A stretch of DNA of 64,000 bases from NCBI RefSeq assembly GCF_009729075.1, contig NZ_VTGY01000035.1:105410-169409 (forward strand), read 5' to 3'. How positions within the stretch are numbered: position 1 is the first letter of the stretch; each line of letters begins with the position of its first letter. Of this stretch, positions 34,574 to 43,022 are shown one piece after another. Made by a program: the position numbers and the translations under genes. This DNA is from Mycolicibacterium sp. CBMA 226 (lineage in GTDB: Bacteria; Actinomycetota; Actinomycetes; Mycobacteriales; Mycobacteriaceae). A model generated the notes under the pieces. The model had not been told where the DNA came from and made no database searches. It saw nothing but the letters and a program-made list of their open reading frames with translations.

Positions 34574-36660
34574 CCACACCGGTTCGGCCCGGCCGGGCGT
34601 CGCCGCTCGGCGCCACGCCTGATCAGCACGGCACCAACTTCGCGGTGTCCTCCGGTGGCGACCGCGTGACGCTGTGCCTGTTCGATGCCGCCGGCACCGA
34701 GACGCGAATCGTTTTGCCGGAGCGCGACGGCGACGTCCACCACGGGTACGTCGCGGGCGTCGGGCCGGGGCAGGCCTACGGTTTCCGCGTCGACGGCCCA
34801 TTCGACCGGTCTCGCGGGCTCTGCTACAACCCTGCCAAGCTGCTGCTCGACCCGTACGCCCGGGCGATCCACGGCCATGTCAGGTTCGGACCTGAGGTGC
34901 TCGGCTATGCGATCGAGACCCCAAGTGTCCCAAGCGCACTGGATTCTGCGCCGTTCGTGCCGCGCAGTCTGGTGGCCGCAGCCGGCCCGCCCCGGACCAC
35001 TGGGCCGGGACACGCGCTCGCCGACACTGTGCTGTATGAAGTACACGTCCGCGGGTTCACCGCTGCCCACCCCGGCGTGCCGGAAGCATTGCGCGGCACT
35101 TACGCGGGGCTGGCTCACGAAGCCGCGATCGGACATCTGGTGGATTTGGGTGTCACCACAGTCGAATTGCTGCCCGTGCACCACAACGTGCCGGAGTCGT
35201 TCCTCATCGAGCGGGGGCTCACAAACTACTGGGGCTACAACACCATCGGCTTCTTCGCGCCGCACGCCGCCTACTCGGCGGCGGTGCGAGCCGGGCGGCC
35301 CGGAGGTCAGGTGGGTGAGTTCCGTGCCATGGTCGACGCGCTGCACGCGGCGGGCATCGAGGTGGTGCTCGATGTGGTGTTCAACCACACCGCTGAAGGG
35401 GGCCCGGGCGGGCCGACGCTGTGTTTCCGCGGGCTGGACAACGCCGCGTACTACCGGCTCGATCCGGCCGATCCCAGCCGGTACCTGGACACCACCGGCA
35501 CCGGGAATTCGGTGAACACCGCCGACGGCGCCACACTACGGATGGTGATGGACTCGCTGCGCTACTGGGTGACCGAGATGGGCGTCGACGGCTACCGATT
35601 CGACCTGGCACCCACTCTGGGCCGCGAAGCCGACGACCGGTTCGACCCGTTCTCGGCCTTCTTCGACGTGGTCGGCCAGGACCCTGTCGTCTCGCAGGTG
35701 AAGCTCATCGCAGAACCGTGGGATGTGGGCCGCTACGACAGCTACGGTGTGGGCCGGTTCCCGCCGCTGTGGAGCGAATGGAACGGTCGTTACCGCGACA
35801 CCGTTCGGGACTGGTGGCGCAGCCACGACGGTCTGCTACCGGATTTCGCCAGCCGGCTGTGCGGATCCGCGGACATCTACGACCGTCCCGAAGACGGGCG
35901 CCGGCCCACGGCGTCGATCAACTTCGTCACGGTGCACGACGGTTTCACCCTGTCGGATCTGGTGTCTTACAACGGAAAACACAACGAGGCCAACGGCGAG
36001 GGCAACCGCGACGGCACCGACGACAACCGGTCGTGGAACTGTGGTGCTGAGGGCCCGACCGACGACCCGGACGTGCGGGCGCTACGGGCACGTCAGCAGC
36101 GGGCATTCCTGGTGACGCTGCTGCTGTCGGCCGGAGTGCCGCTGCTGCTCGGCGGTGACGAACTGGGGCGCACCCAGCGTGGCAACAACAACGCGTACTG
36201 CCAGGACAACGAGATCACCTGGTTCGACTGGTCGGCCATCGACACCGATCTGCTGCGGTTCACCAAGGACGTCATCGCGCTGCGACGCAAGCACCCGGTG
36301 TTCAGGCGGCGCCGGTTCTCCGCCGGCTCAGGTGGGTCGGATCTGCGCTGGTTCACGCCTGCCGGCACCGAGATGACACAGGCCAACTGGGCCGACCCTG
36401 AGGCCCGCAGCTTCGCGCTGTTCATCGATGGCGCAACCGATCCTGACGTCTCCGCCGACGGCGTGCCGTTGCTCGACGACGACTTCCTGCTGCTCGTCAA
36501 CGGCTGGTGGGAACCGCTGACGTTCGAGTTGCCGGCCGATTACGGTGCACACCGTTGGGAAGTCGTGTGCAGCACATTCGACCCCGCCGAGCGCGATACG
36601 GTGGCGGGGCCGACCACGGTGGGACCCCGATCGGTTGTGGTGCTGCGGTCGGCGCGATAG
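34570..36660 (+). CDS. glgX: Glycogen debranching enzyme GlgX
   Basis: 696 aa. Hydrolyses alpha-1,6 branches of limit dextrins in glycogen breakdown. An N-terminal CBM48 domain (to about 110: PLGATPDQHGTNFAVSS) precedes a GH13 barrel: DVVFNHTAEGG, GVDGYRFDLAPTLGR with the nucleophile Asp at about 345, the acid Glu in AEPWDVG, and FVTVHDGFTLSDLVSYNGKHNEANGEGNRDG. A C-terminal beta domain finishes the chain. GGGGGAGAA ribosome site upstream; the ATG overlaps the stop of the decayed glucosidase gene, implying former translational coupling. Many mycobacteria also carry a treX with treYZ; which copy is essential is unknown. Confidence 0.93.
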   Translation: MTTPVRPGRASPLGATPDQHGTNFAVSSGGDRVTLCLFDAAGTETRIVLPERDGDVHHGYVAGVGPGQAYGFRVDGPFDRSRGLCYNPAKLLLDPYARAIHGHVRFGPEVLGYAIETPSVPSALDSAPFVPRSLVAAAGPPRTTGPGHALADTVLYEVHVRGFTAAHPGVPEALRGTYAGLAHEAAIGHLVDLGVTTVELLPVHHNVPESFLIERGLTNYWGYNTIGFFAPHAAYSAAVRAGRPGGQVGEFRAMVDALHAAGIEVVLDVVFNHTAEGGPGGPTLCFRGLDNAAYYRLDPADPSRYLDTTGTGNSVNTADGATLRMVMDSLRYWVTEMGVDGYRFDLAPTLGREADDRFDPFSAFFDVVGQDPVVSQVKLIAEPWDVGRYDSYGVGRFPPLWSEWNGRYRDTVRDWWRSHDGLLPDFASRLCGSADIYDRPEDGRRPTASINFVTVHDGFTLSDLVSYNGKHNEANGEGNRDGTDDNRSWNCGAEGPTDDPDVRALRARQQRAFLVTLLLSAGVPLLLGGDELGRTQRGNNNAYCQDNEITWFDWSAIDTDLLRFTKDVIALRRKHPVFRRRRFSAGSGGSDLRWFTPAGTEMTQANWADPEARSFALFIDGATDPDVSADGVPLLDDDFLLLVNGWWEPLTFELPADYGAHRWEVVCSTFDPAERDTVAGPTTVGPRSVVVLRSAR

Positions 36661-36666
36661 CCCCGC

Positions 36667-37635
36667 TCAGCGGTCGGTGACTCCCGCCAGCCAGTGCCCG
36701 ATGTCGCGGTGTACCTGATCCTTTTCGGATTCGTTGAAGATCTCGTGCCGGCCACCGACGTAGAACCGGTACTGCAGTGCCAGATGCCCGTGCTCGGTGT
36801 AACGGGCGATCAAGGCTCGGATGGTGGCGGTATTGCCGCCGACCGGGTCATCGGTACCCGCCACGATCAGGATCGGCAGCTCGCGTGGCACCCGGGCCTC
36901 GTTCTCCGGCACCCACAGGTCGTGGAACCCCTTGATCACCGAATACGTCATGCTGTTGGAAAAAGGCTTGGCGCACAAGGGATCACTGATGAATTTCTGT
37001 ATCTCCGCCGGATCGCTGGTCTGCCATTCGCAGCCGGTCGGATGTGCCACACCGGCAATGAACGGCGCGTTGAACTGCGTCAGGGTGCCGCCGAAGAACT
37101 GACTCGGCGCGGTCGCATCCGGGCCCGTGGCCAACGCCTGCAACTGCGCTATCGCGGTGGCGTACTGTTCCTCGGTCACGCCGGGGATGGCTCCGAGAGT
37201 GCCGCACAGCACCGCGCCGTCGAGCAGGTTGCCGTGCTGCTGGATGTGCGCCTGCGTCAGTGCCGATCCCATACTGTGCCCGAATGCGATGAGCGGTAGC
37301 CCCGCGTTCTCCGACCGCGCCAATTCGGCGAGTTGGCCCAGATCGGCGACCATGTGAGTCCAGACGTCGACGCTGCCTTGCCCAAGGTGGTCTGGTCCTG
37401 CGGTGTGGCCGTGCCCACGGAGGTCGAGGCCATAGACCACCGAGCCGATGGCTGCCAGGTAGCGGGCGAGCCGGTCGTACCGGCCGCTGTGCTCGGCTAT
37501 CCCGTGGGTGATCTGCACCGCCGCGCGAGGCCGGATGCCGCACGGGGGCAACCATTTCCGGACGAAGATCGGAGTCTGGTCGACGTCCGAAGCGAAGGTG
37601 AAAGTCGTCGGATCCCCTGGGATCGTGTCGGTCAT
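36667..37635 (-). CDS. Monoacylglycerol lipase-like alpha/beta hydrolase
   Basis: 322 aa. Serine hydrolase of the lysophospholipase/MAG lipase type: oxyanion QITHGIAEHSGRY near residue 42, DLRGHGHTAGPDH, nucleophile elbow AFGHSMGSALTQ, acid in VAGTDDPVGG and base in VGGRHEIFNE. It probably cleaves monoacylglycerols or lysophospholipids. GAGGAG ribosome site 5-8 nt before ATG 37635. A 14-bp perfect palindrome lies 70 bp upstream of the start. It is tail to tail with glgX and 141 bp downstream of the VIT1 gene. Confidence 0.85.
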   Translation of the reverse strand: MTDTIPGDPTTFTFASDVDQTPIFVRKWLPPCGIRPRAAVQITHGIAEHSGRYDRLARYLAAIGSVVYGLDLRGHGHTAGPDHLGQGSVDVWTHMVADLGQLAELARSENAGLPLIAFGHSMGSALTQAHIQQHGNLLDGAVLCGTLGAIPGVTEEQYATAIAQLQALATGPDATAPSQFFGGTLTQFNAPFIAGVAHPTGCEWQTSDPAEIQKFISDPLCAKPFSNSMTYSVIKGFHDLWVPENEARVPRELPILIVAGTDDPVGGNTATIRALIARYTEHGHLALQYRFYVGGRHEIFNESEKDQVHRDIGHWLAGVTDR

Positions 37636-37704
37636 GTCCGCTCCTCGAAAGACGTGAATGCTGGCGACAGTTTCGAGTATCGACCGTGCCCCGACATCCG
37701 GGAT

Positions 37705-37718
37705 TGTTTGCGCAAACA
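37705..37718. promoter_or_regulatory. Perfect 14-bp palindrome, possible operator
   Basis: TGTTTGCGCAAACA is an exact palindrome in the 141-bp gap upstream of the lipase gene. Its size and AT-rich arms suit a dimeric regulator (TetR or GntR type). No regulator gene is adjacent, so the binding protein is unknown. Confidence 0.4.
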
Positions 37719-37776
37719 GCGTTGGCCCGAATCCGCAGGAGCACAGTACAAGCCAGTCCCGGTTACGGTCTCGCGC

Positions 37777-38856
37777 TCAGCCGACCGCGGTCCCGAACAG
37801 CAGGCCCAGCACATAGGTCACCGCGGCGGCGCCGTAGCCGATCATCAACTGGCGCAAGGCCCGTCGCACGGGCGGTCCACCGGACAGCAGCCCGACGACC
37901 ATGCCGGTCGAAAGCAGCGCCAATCCGACCAGGACCGCGGACACCACTACAGCCATGACGCCGGTGAGCCCGAACAGGTAGGGCAGCACCGGGATCAGGG
38001 CGCCCGACGCGAAGAACAGGAAGCTGGACACCGCGGCCCGTAAGCCGGTGCCGACGGCCTCGTGGTGCTCGGTGGACACCTCGCCGAGCGGTGAGTCGGC
38101 CAGGGCGCCCGCGCGGAGGCTCGCGAACACGTCTGCCGCGCGCACGGCGGCTTCCTCGGGGCTCATCCCGCGGGCCCGGTACACGAGCTCGAGTTCGTTG
38201 GCGTCGACGTCGAGCGCCTGGACCGCGGTGCCGGCGGTGGCGCTGGGTGTCGAGGCCTCCAGCAGTTCGAGCTGAGAGTTGACCGACACGTACTCGCCGG
38301 CGCCCATCGACAGCGCACCGGCGATCAACCCGGCCAAACCGGTGGCGAGGATCGTCGCGCTCGAGACTCCGGTGGCGCCGATGCCCAACACGAGCGCCAG
38401 ATTGCTGACCAGTCCGTCGTTGGCGCCGAAGACCGCCGCGCGGAAGCTGCCCGACAGCTGGTCGCGGCCCCGGCTGGCGAGGGCGCGGACGACCTCGCCG
38501 TGGATACGTTCGTCGGCCGCCATGGTCGGCGTGGCGTCGACATCGGTGTCGTACTCCGAGCGGGCTTCGGCTCGCTGCGCGAGCGCCAGCGTGAACACCG
38601 ATCCGAGGTGACGAGCAAGAAAGCCCAGCAGCCTAGTCCGGATGTCGGGGCGGCGTGGCTTCCCGACGTGATCGCCCAGCAGCGTCAGCCAGTGCTTCTC
38701 GTGCCGGCCTTCCGCCGTGGCCAGCTCCAGCAGGATGTCGTGCTCGGCGCCCTCACGGCGCTGCGCCAGATCGCGGTAGACGGCAGCCTCGGCACGTTCG
38801 TTGGCCAGATGCTGTCGCCACCGCCGCAACTGCGCGTCGGTGGGCTGCTCGGCCAC
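37777..38856 (-). CDS. Ferritin-like/VIT1 fusion, Fe/Mn transporter
   Basis: 359 aa. Residues 1-130 form a rubrerythrin-like ferritin domain (ANERAEAAVYRDLA, LATAEGRHEKHW, DERIHGEVV) supplying carboxylate/His metal ligands. Residues 135-359 are a VIT1/CCC1 membrane domain: FRAAVFGANDGLVSNLALVLGIGATG, ALSMGAGEYVSVNSQ, then three C-terminal helices. MbfA-type proteins of this build export iron; the actinobacterial substrate is Fe2+ or Mn2+. Ends 3 bp before msrB... its start at 38856 lies 3 bp after the msrB stop, so it is downstream of msrB in one operon. Confidence 0.88.
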   Translation of the reverse strand: MAEQPTDAQLRRWRQHLANERAEAAVYRDLAQRREGAEHDILLELATAEGRHEKHWLTLLGDHVGKPRRPDIRTRLLGFLARHLGSVFTLALAQRAEARSEYDTDVDATPTMAADERIHGEVVRALASRGRDQLSGSFRAAVFGANDGLVSNLALVLGIGATGVSSATILATGLAGLIAGALSMGAGEYVSVNSQLELLEASTPSATAGTAVQALDVDANELELVYRARGMSPEEAAVRAADVFASLRAGALADSPLGEVSTEHHEAVGTGLRAAVSSFLFFASGALIPVLPYLFGLTGVMAVVVSAVLVGLALLSTGMVVGLLSGGPPVRRALRQLMIGYGAAAVTYVLGLLFGTAVG

Positions 38857-38859
38857 GTC

Positions 38860-39276
38860 TCAGCTCTCGGCCGGAACCAGGCGAAGCGAGATCGAGTTGA
38901 TGCAGTAGCGCTGGTCGGTCGGGGTGGGGTAGCCCTCGCCCTCGAAGACGTGCCCGAGGTGGCTGTGGCAGTTGGCGCACAGCACCTCGACGCGGCGCAT
39001 GCCGAGGCTGTTGTCAGCCCGCAGGATCACCGCGTCCGAGTCGGCCGGATCGAAGAACGACGGCCAGCCGCAATGGGATTCGAACTTCTCGGTGCTGCGG
39101 AACAGCTCGGCGCCGCAGGCCCGGCACTGGTAGACGCCCTCGGTCTTGGTGTCGGTGTACTCGCCGACGAAGGGGCGTTCCGTTCCGGCTTGGCGCAGCA
39201 CATGGAATTCTTCAGGGGTCAGTTTCTCGCGCCACTGCGAATCGGAGAGTTCAACCTTGGGTGGCGGAATGCTCAT
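38860..39276 (-). CDS. msrB: Peptide methionine (R)-S-oxide reductase
   Basis: 138 aa. Reduces methionine-R-sulfoxide in proteins after oxidative damage, recycled by thioredoxin. Zinc ligands CRAC (about 50-53) and CANC (about 98-101) are both present; the catalytic cysteine is in QRYCINSISL near the C-terminus, and ESHCGWPSFF is the substrate-binding signature. The start ATGA overlaps the aftC stop by 4 bp, so it is coupled to aftC. Order matches Rv2674-Rv2673. Confidence 0.96.
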   Translation of the reverse strand: MSIPPPKVELSDSQWREKLTPEEFHVLRQAGTERPFVGEYTDTKTEGVYQCRACGAELFRSTEKFESHCGWPSFFDPADSDAVILRADNSLGMRRVEVLCANCHSHLGHVFEGEGYPTPTDQRYCINSISLRLVPAES

Positions 39277-40559
39277 GCGTTCACGCTACCTGCGGAAGCC
39301 CGTTCGGACTCGGCGTTGGACAACCAGAGCGGGTCGATGCCCTGGTCCAGGCGGCCGTCCTTCTTGGCGTCGAGGTAGCGGAACAGCAGCACGCAGAACA
39401 CCACGATCAGCATGAGCGACCAGCCGTAAGTGATCTTCATGTATTCCAGGAACCGGCCGGTGGTCGGCCAGCGCCACATCAGGTACCGGTCCATGGTGAG
39501 GAAGCCGTAGACACCGAGCCACGCGGGCCAGTTCCGGATGACCGACCGCGGCAGCACCACCGTCATCAGGAACGGGAACAGCATCATCGAGTAGTAGCCC
39601 TGTGCCAGCGACAGCACGAGCCATGAGGTGATGAGCAGGACGCCCGACGAGGTCAGCATCCAGAACAGTTGATCGCGCTCGCGGTAGTAGCGGTACAGCA
39701 GCCACAGGCTGGCCGCGGCCAGCAGCACGAAGGTGACGCGCAGCGCCATGATCAGCCACATCGGCAGCCCGTAGTAGAGGCCGTTGCCGAGCACCGAGCT
39801 GTTGAAGTAGTCGCGGGTCTGGAAGATGTAGGGCACGGTGTTGTGGACGAAGCCCATGGGATCGGCCGACAGTGGCCAGGCCACCGCGTTGAAGACGAGC
39901 GGTACCGCGAACGCGGCCACCAGGGCCCGCCACTGCCGGTTGAGCAGCGGGAGCAGCAGCAGGACGCCGAGCAGTGGCTTGAGCACCAGGGTCAGGCCGA
40001 TGGCGGCTCCGGCCAGCCACTCATGGTTCTTCTTGCCGTCCAGCAGCCAGGTGAAGAACAGCACCTCGGCCAGCAGGATGCAGCCGTTGACGTTGGTGAA
40101 CACCAGCGTGTTGGTGACGGATTCGGTGCAGAACATGGCCAGCAGCAGCGCGGGAAGCGCCACCGACGTCAGCGAAAACTTGAACAGCCGTACCAGGAGG
40201 CAAGCGGCGATGATGATCGCCACCGTGTTGAGCGCGACGAACCAGAACCGCGACGCGAACTCCGGCAGGTACCCGAACGGTGACAGCAACAGGGTGCCGC
40301 CGGGCGGGTACAGGTAGTGCGGGTCGACGTAGTTGAAGTGCTCGTTGTAGATGGCCCAGTGCCGCCGGAAGTTCGACACCGCGCGGTACACCGGGCCGAA
40401 GTCGTCGGTGATGTAACCGTTGGTCGTCAGCACGTAGCTGCGGTGGATGATCGACACGATCGCGATGGGCCACAGCGCATTGCGAACGATATTCGCGGTG
40501 CTCTGTGGGCCGGTGCGGGGACCGAAGACGCTCAGGAGCGATAGAGGGCGCGTCACCAC
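39273..40559 (-). CDS. aftC: Alpha-(1->3)-arabinofuranosyltransferase AftC
   Basis: 428 aa GT-C membrane glycosyltransferase that adds alpha-1,3 arabinofuranose branches from decaprenyl-phosphoarabinose in arabinogalactan and lipoarabinomannan. About 10 helices. The first periplasmic loop carries the catalytic aspartates in TDDFGPVYRAV (about residue 52), followed by HYLYPPGGTLLLSPFG. The start is GTG 40559 or the adjacent GTG 40556; a TATAGG box ends about 7 nt upstream, so the message is leaderless or nearly so. Downstream msrB overlaps by 4 bp. Length and order fit mycobacterial AftC. Confidence 0.9.
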   Translation of the reverse strand: MVTRPLSLLSVFGPRTGPQSTANIVRNALWPIAIVSIIHRSYVLTTNGYITDDFGPVYRAVSNFRRHWAIYNEHFNYVDPHYLYPPGGTLLLSPFGYLPEFASRFWFVALNTVAIIIAACLLVRLFKFSLTSVALPALLLAMFCTESVTNTLVFTNVNGCILLAEVLFFTWLLDGKKNHEWLAGAAIGLTLVLKPLLGVLLLLPLLNRQWRALVAAFAVPLVFNAVAWPLSADPMGFVHNTVPYIFQTRDYFNSSVLGNGLYYGLPMWLIMALRVTFVLLAAASLWLLYRYYRERDQLFWMLTSSGVLLITSWLVLSLAQGYYSMMLFPFLMTVVLPRSVIRNWPAWLGVYGFLTMDRYLMWRWPTTGRFLEYMKITYGWSLMLIVVFCVLLFRYLDAKKDGRLDQGIDPLWLSNAESERASAGSVNA

Positions 40560-40591
40560 CGAACCCTATAACGGGGCGTCGGAGCGGCTAA

Positions 40592-42160
40592 CTAGGCCGG
40601 GCAGAACGTGTCGGTCTCCGGCAGCTTGCCGGTGGTCACGTAGGCCTGTACCGGGGCCAGGGCACACGCGGTGTAGATGACGGTGCCGTGACCGGTGCCC
40701 TGCCACATGACGCGACGGCTGTTGGTGCCCGCGTTGATCGCCATGGCCGCCACCGCGGCGACGCCGTCGCCGCCGACGATCGCGTCGTTCTGGGTGCCCA
40801 GCAACAGGATCGGCACCTTGAGCTCCTTCGGGGCCGCGGGCGCAGGACTACTGGGCCAGCTCAGGCACGGCGCCAGGCTGAGTGCCCCGACGGCGCCGAA
40901 CTCCGGGTACTTCTTGGGCCAGGCCACCAGCAGCTCGCGGACGCGGTCCGGTGTGGGCCGGTTGACGGAGTCGTCGCACCGGTTGACGAACTGGCCGTCG
41001 GTCTGGCGCGTCGTCTCGGCGGTCGCGCTCAGTGCGTTGAGTGCGGTCGCGTCACCGCCGCGGGCCGCGGCCAGTGCCCCGGCGAGGGACAAGGTGTTCG
41101 CGAGGCCGTCGCCGCGCGGGTAGCCCAGCGCCGTGGTGATCGCCTCGACGAGGCCGGCCGTCGAGGCGCCGCCGGCGCCGCGTCCGGCGCGCGCTTCGGC
41201 CAGCATGCCGTCGATGGCGCCCTTGGGGTCCGGCCCGAGCGGGCAGTTGTTGGCCACGCACTGCGCGGCGAACGCGTCGAGCGCCGCCTGCTGACCCTTG
41301 ACCCGCTGCTCGGCCGTGGCTTCGGCCGAGATGCCCAGTGGCAAGGGCGAGTCCAGGACCAGGCGGGCCACCTTGGTGGGGTGCGAGCCTGCGTAGGCCA
41401 GGGCGATCTGGGTGCCGTTGCCGATACCGAGGATTGCCAGCGCGGGCACATCCCAGTTGCTGCGCAGCCGCTCGAGGTCCTCGGCCGAGTGGGCGTTGTC
41501 GTAAGCCGACTCGCCCGGGGCGATGCTGTCGGTGCAGTCGGTGGTGGCCGAGGTTGCGACCTTCGCGAGGTTGGCGACCTGGTCGTCACCCGACAAGAAC
41601 TGGGCCTGGTCCAGCAGGTCCTGGCGATCATTGCTCGACACGCAGCTCAGCGGCCCGGACATGCCCATGCCGCGCCGGTCGACGGCGACGACGGGTCGCG
41701 TCTTGAGCAGTTCGACGCCGCCGCGCTGCAGCCACACCGGAAGTTGGCGTGAGGTCGGCATGTCCGATCCGGTGGTCAAGACGATCGGTCCGGCGTCGGC
41801 CGGCGTGGTGGCCAGGCGGGCGCGCACCACGCCGATGCTGACGGTTCCGGCGGAGCCGCCGAGCGAATCGAGGTCGGCGTCGTAGTCGGAGCATTCGAGG
41901 ATGACGCCGGGCACCGCAGGCACGGTGGCATCGCCGAACACCCGCGAGGTGCACTCGCGCCACGTCAGATCCTTCTTGGGCACCGCGATCGGCGGCGGGC
42001 CCTCAGGGGCCTTCGACGTGGTGGCCGCGCCCTGCGGGTGGGCGCCGGAGTCGGTGACGTAGCGGGGATTGGCGGCCAGCAGCGGAGCGCATCCCGCGAC
42101 GACCGTCGACAGCACGACGGTCGACAGGCTCAGGGCCGGGAGCAGCAGGCGGCGACGCAT
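40592..42160 (-). CDS. TAP-like exported hydrolase without nucleophile Ser (Rv2672-like)
   Basis: 522 aa lipoprotein. Signal peptide RRRLLLPALSLSTVVLSTVVAGC with lipobox VVAGC. The fold matches secreted tripeptidyl-aminopeptidase-like hydrolases: VAVDRRGMGMSGPL, an elbow LAILGIGNGTQIAL, a cap region, the acid in GTQNDAIVGG and base in GTGHGTVIYTACAL, with a C-terminal TAP domain. The nucleophile position, Ser in active relatives (GYSYGT), is Gly here (41420-41422). ATG 42160 is chosen because TACTGT lies 7 nt upstream; GTG 42169 is also possible. Divergent from no gene: ribD-like is upstream on the same strand. Confidence 0.85.
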   Translation of the reverse strand: MRRRLLLPALSLSTVVLSTVVAGCAPLLAANPRYVTDSGAHPQGAATTSKAPEGPPPIAVPKKDLTWRECTSRVFGDATVPAVPGVILECSDYDADLDSLGGSAGTVSIGVVRARLATTPADAGPIVLTTGSDMPTSRQLPVWLQRGGVELLKTRPVVAVDRRGMGMSGPLSCVSSNDRQDLLDQAQFLSGDDQVANLAKVATSATTDCTDSIAPGESAYDNAHSAEDLERLRSNWDVPALAILGIGNGTQIALAYAGSHPTKVARLVLDSPLPLGISAEATAEQRVKGQQAALDAFAAQCVANNCPLGPDPKGAIDGMLAEARAGRGAGGASTAGLVEAITTALGYPRGDGLANTLSLAGALAAARGGDATALNALSATAETTRQTDGQFVNRCDDSVNRPTPDRVRELLVAWPKKYPEFGAVGALSLAPCLSWPSSPAPAAPKELKVPILLLGTQNDAIVGGDGVAAVAAMAINAGTNSRRVMWQGTGHGTVIYTACALAPVQAYVTTGKLPETDTFCPA

Positions 42161-42196
42161 GGCCACCACAGTAGCGATGCCGGTGCGTCGGACCGG

Positions 42197-42997
42197 TCAG
42201 CGGACATAGCGCGTGTACAGGTAGCCCGCGGTGTCCGTGAGCACGTGGCTGCGGCGCAGCCGGGTGTGCGCCTCGCCGGGACCCGAGACGATCCGCCGGG
42301 CCTGACCACCGACCAGGATCGGCGCGATGGTCACGCACATCTCGTCGATCAGGTCTTCCTCGATCAGCATGTTGAGAATCGACGGGCCGCCCTCGGTCAG
42401 CACGCGCCGCAGCCCGCGCTCGGCAAGGGCGCGCAGCACGACGTGCGGGTCGACGCGGTCGGGCGCGGCGCCGGAGGCGTCGATGACCTCGGCCAGGCCG
42501 GTGAATCGGCGGCAGGTGTCGTCGATGCTGTCGCGGCTCGTCAGGACCAGCGGCGGCACCTCGGTGCGGGTGAAGAACTTGGCGTCGTGCGGGATGTCGG
42601 CGCTGTGCGTGATCACCGCGATCGGCGGCACCTCGGCCTGGCCGCGGAGCTGACGGGCCTGCCGTTGCGCGGCAGACATCTGGGCGCCGGAGTAGTTCTC
42701 GATGCGCACGGTCGCGGCGCCGACGAGGATGACGTCGGCCTGCTGGCGCATGAAGCCGAACAGCGCCCGGTCGCCGGGACCGGCCAGGCCGCCGGCGCGG
42801 CCGTCGTCGGTGGCGCCGCCGTCCAGGCTGGAGATCATGTTGGCCCGTACCCAGGGCCGGTCCAGTTGGGCCGGGTAGCTGTAGAACGGTGCCAGCAGCG
42901 TGTCGTCGCTGGTCTCCGCGCCGGCCGGGAAGGCAGCGCCTACCGCGCTGAGCTCTGTGAGCTGCGTCGCAGCGTCAGGATCGGGCACGTGAATCAT
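42197..42997 (-). CDS. RibD-like dihydrofolate reductase paralogue (Rv2671-like)
   Basis: 266 aa. Carries the RibD C-terminal/DHFR-like reductase fold: RPWVRANMISSLDGGATDDGRAGGLAGPGDRALFGFMR, ADVILVGAATVRIENY, GLRRVLTEGGPSILNML and CVTIAPILVGGQARRIV. In M. tuberculosis the homologue can supply dihydrofolate reductase activity and its overexpression gives p-aminosalicylate resistance; this is from family knowledge. No deaminase domain is present, so it is not the bifunctional riboflavin enzyme. It lies 36 bp upstream of the Rv2672-like gene and is divergent from zapE. Confidence 0.88.
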   Translation of the reverse strand: MIHVPDPDAATQLTELSAVGAAFPAGAETSDDTLLAPFYSYPAQLDRPWVRANMISSLDGGATDDGRAGGLAGPGDRALFGFMRQQADVILVGAATVRIENYSGAQMSAAQRQARQLRGQAEVPPIAVITHSADIPHDAKFFTRTEVPPLVLTSRDSIDDTCRRFTGLAEVIDASGAAPDRVDPHVVLRALAERGLRRVLTEGGPSILNMLIEEDLIDEMCVTIAPILVGGQARRIVSGPGEAHTRLRRSHVLTDTAGYLYTRYVR

Positions 42998-43010
42998 TGC
43001 AACACGCCGC

Positions 43011-43016
43011 TATGGT
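43011..43016 (+). promoter_or_regulatory. Leaderless -10 box TATGGT for zapE
   Basis: TATGGT, six bases, then ATG 43023. It sits in the 25-bp gap shared with the divergent ribD-like gene. Confidence 0.55.
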
Positions 43017-43022
43017 GCGTTA

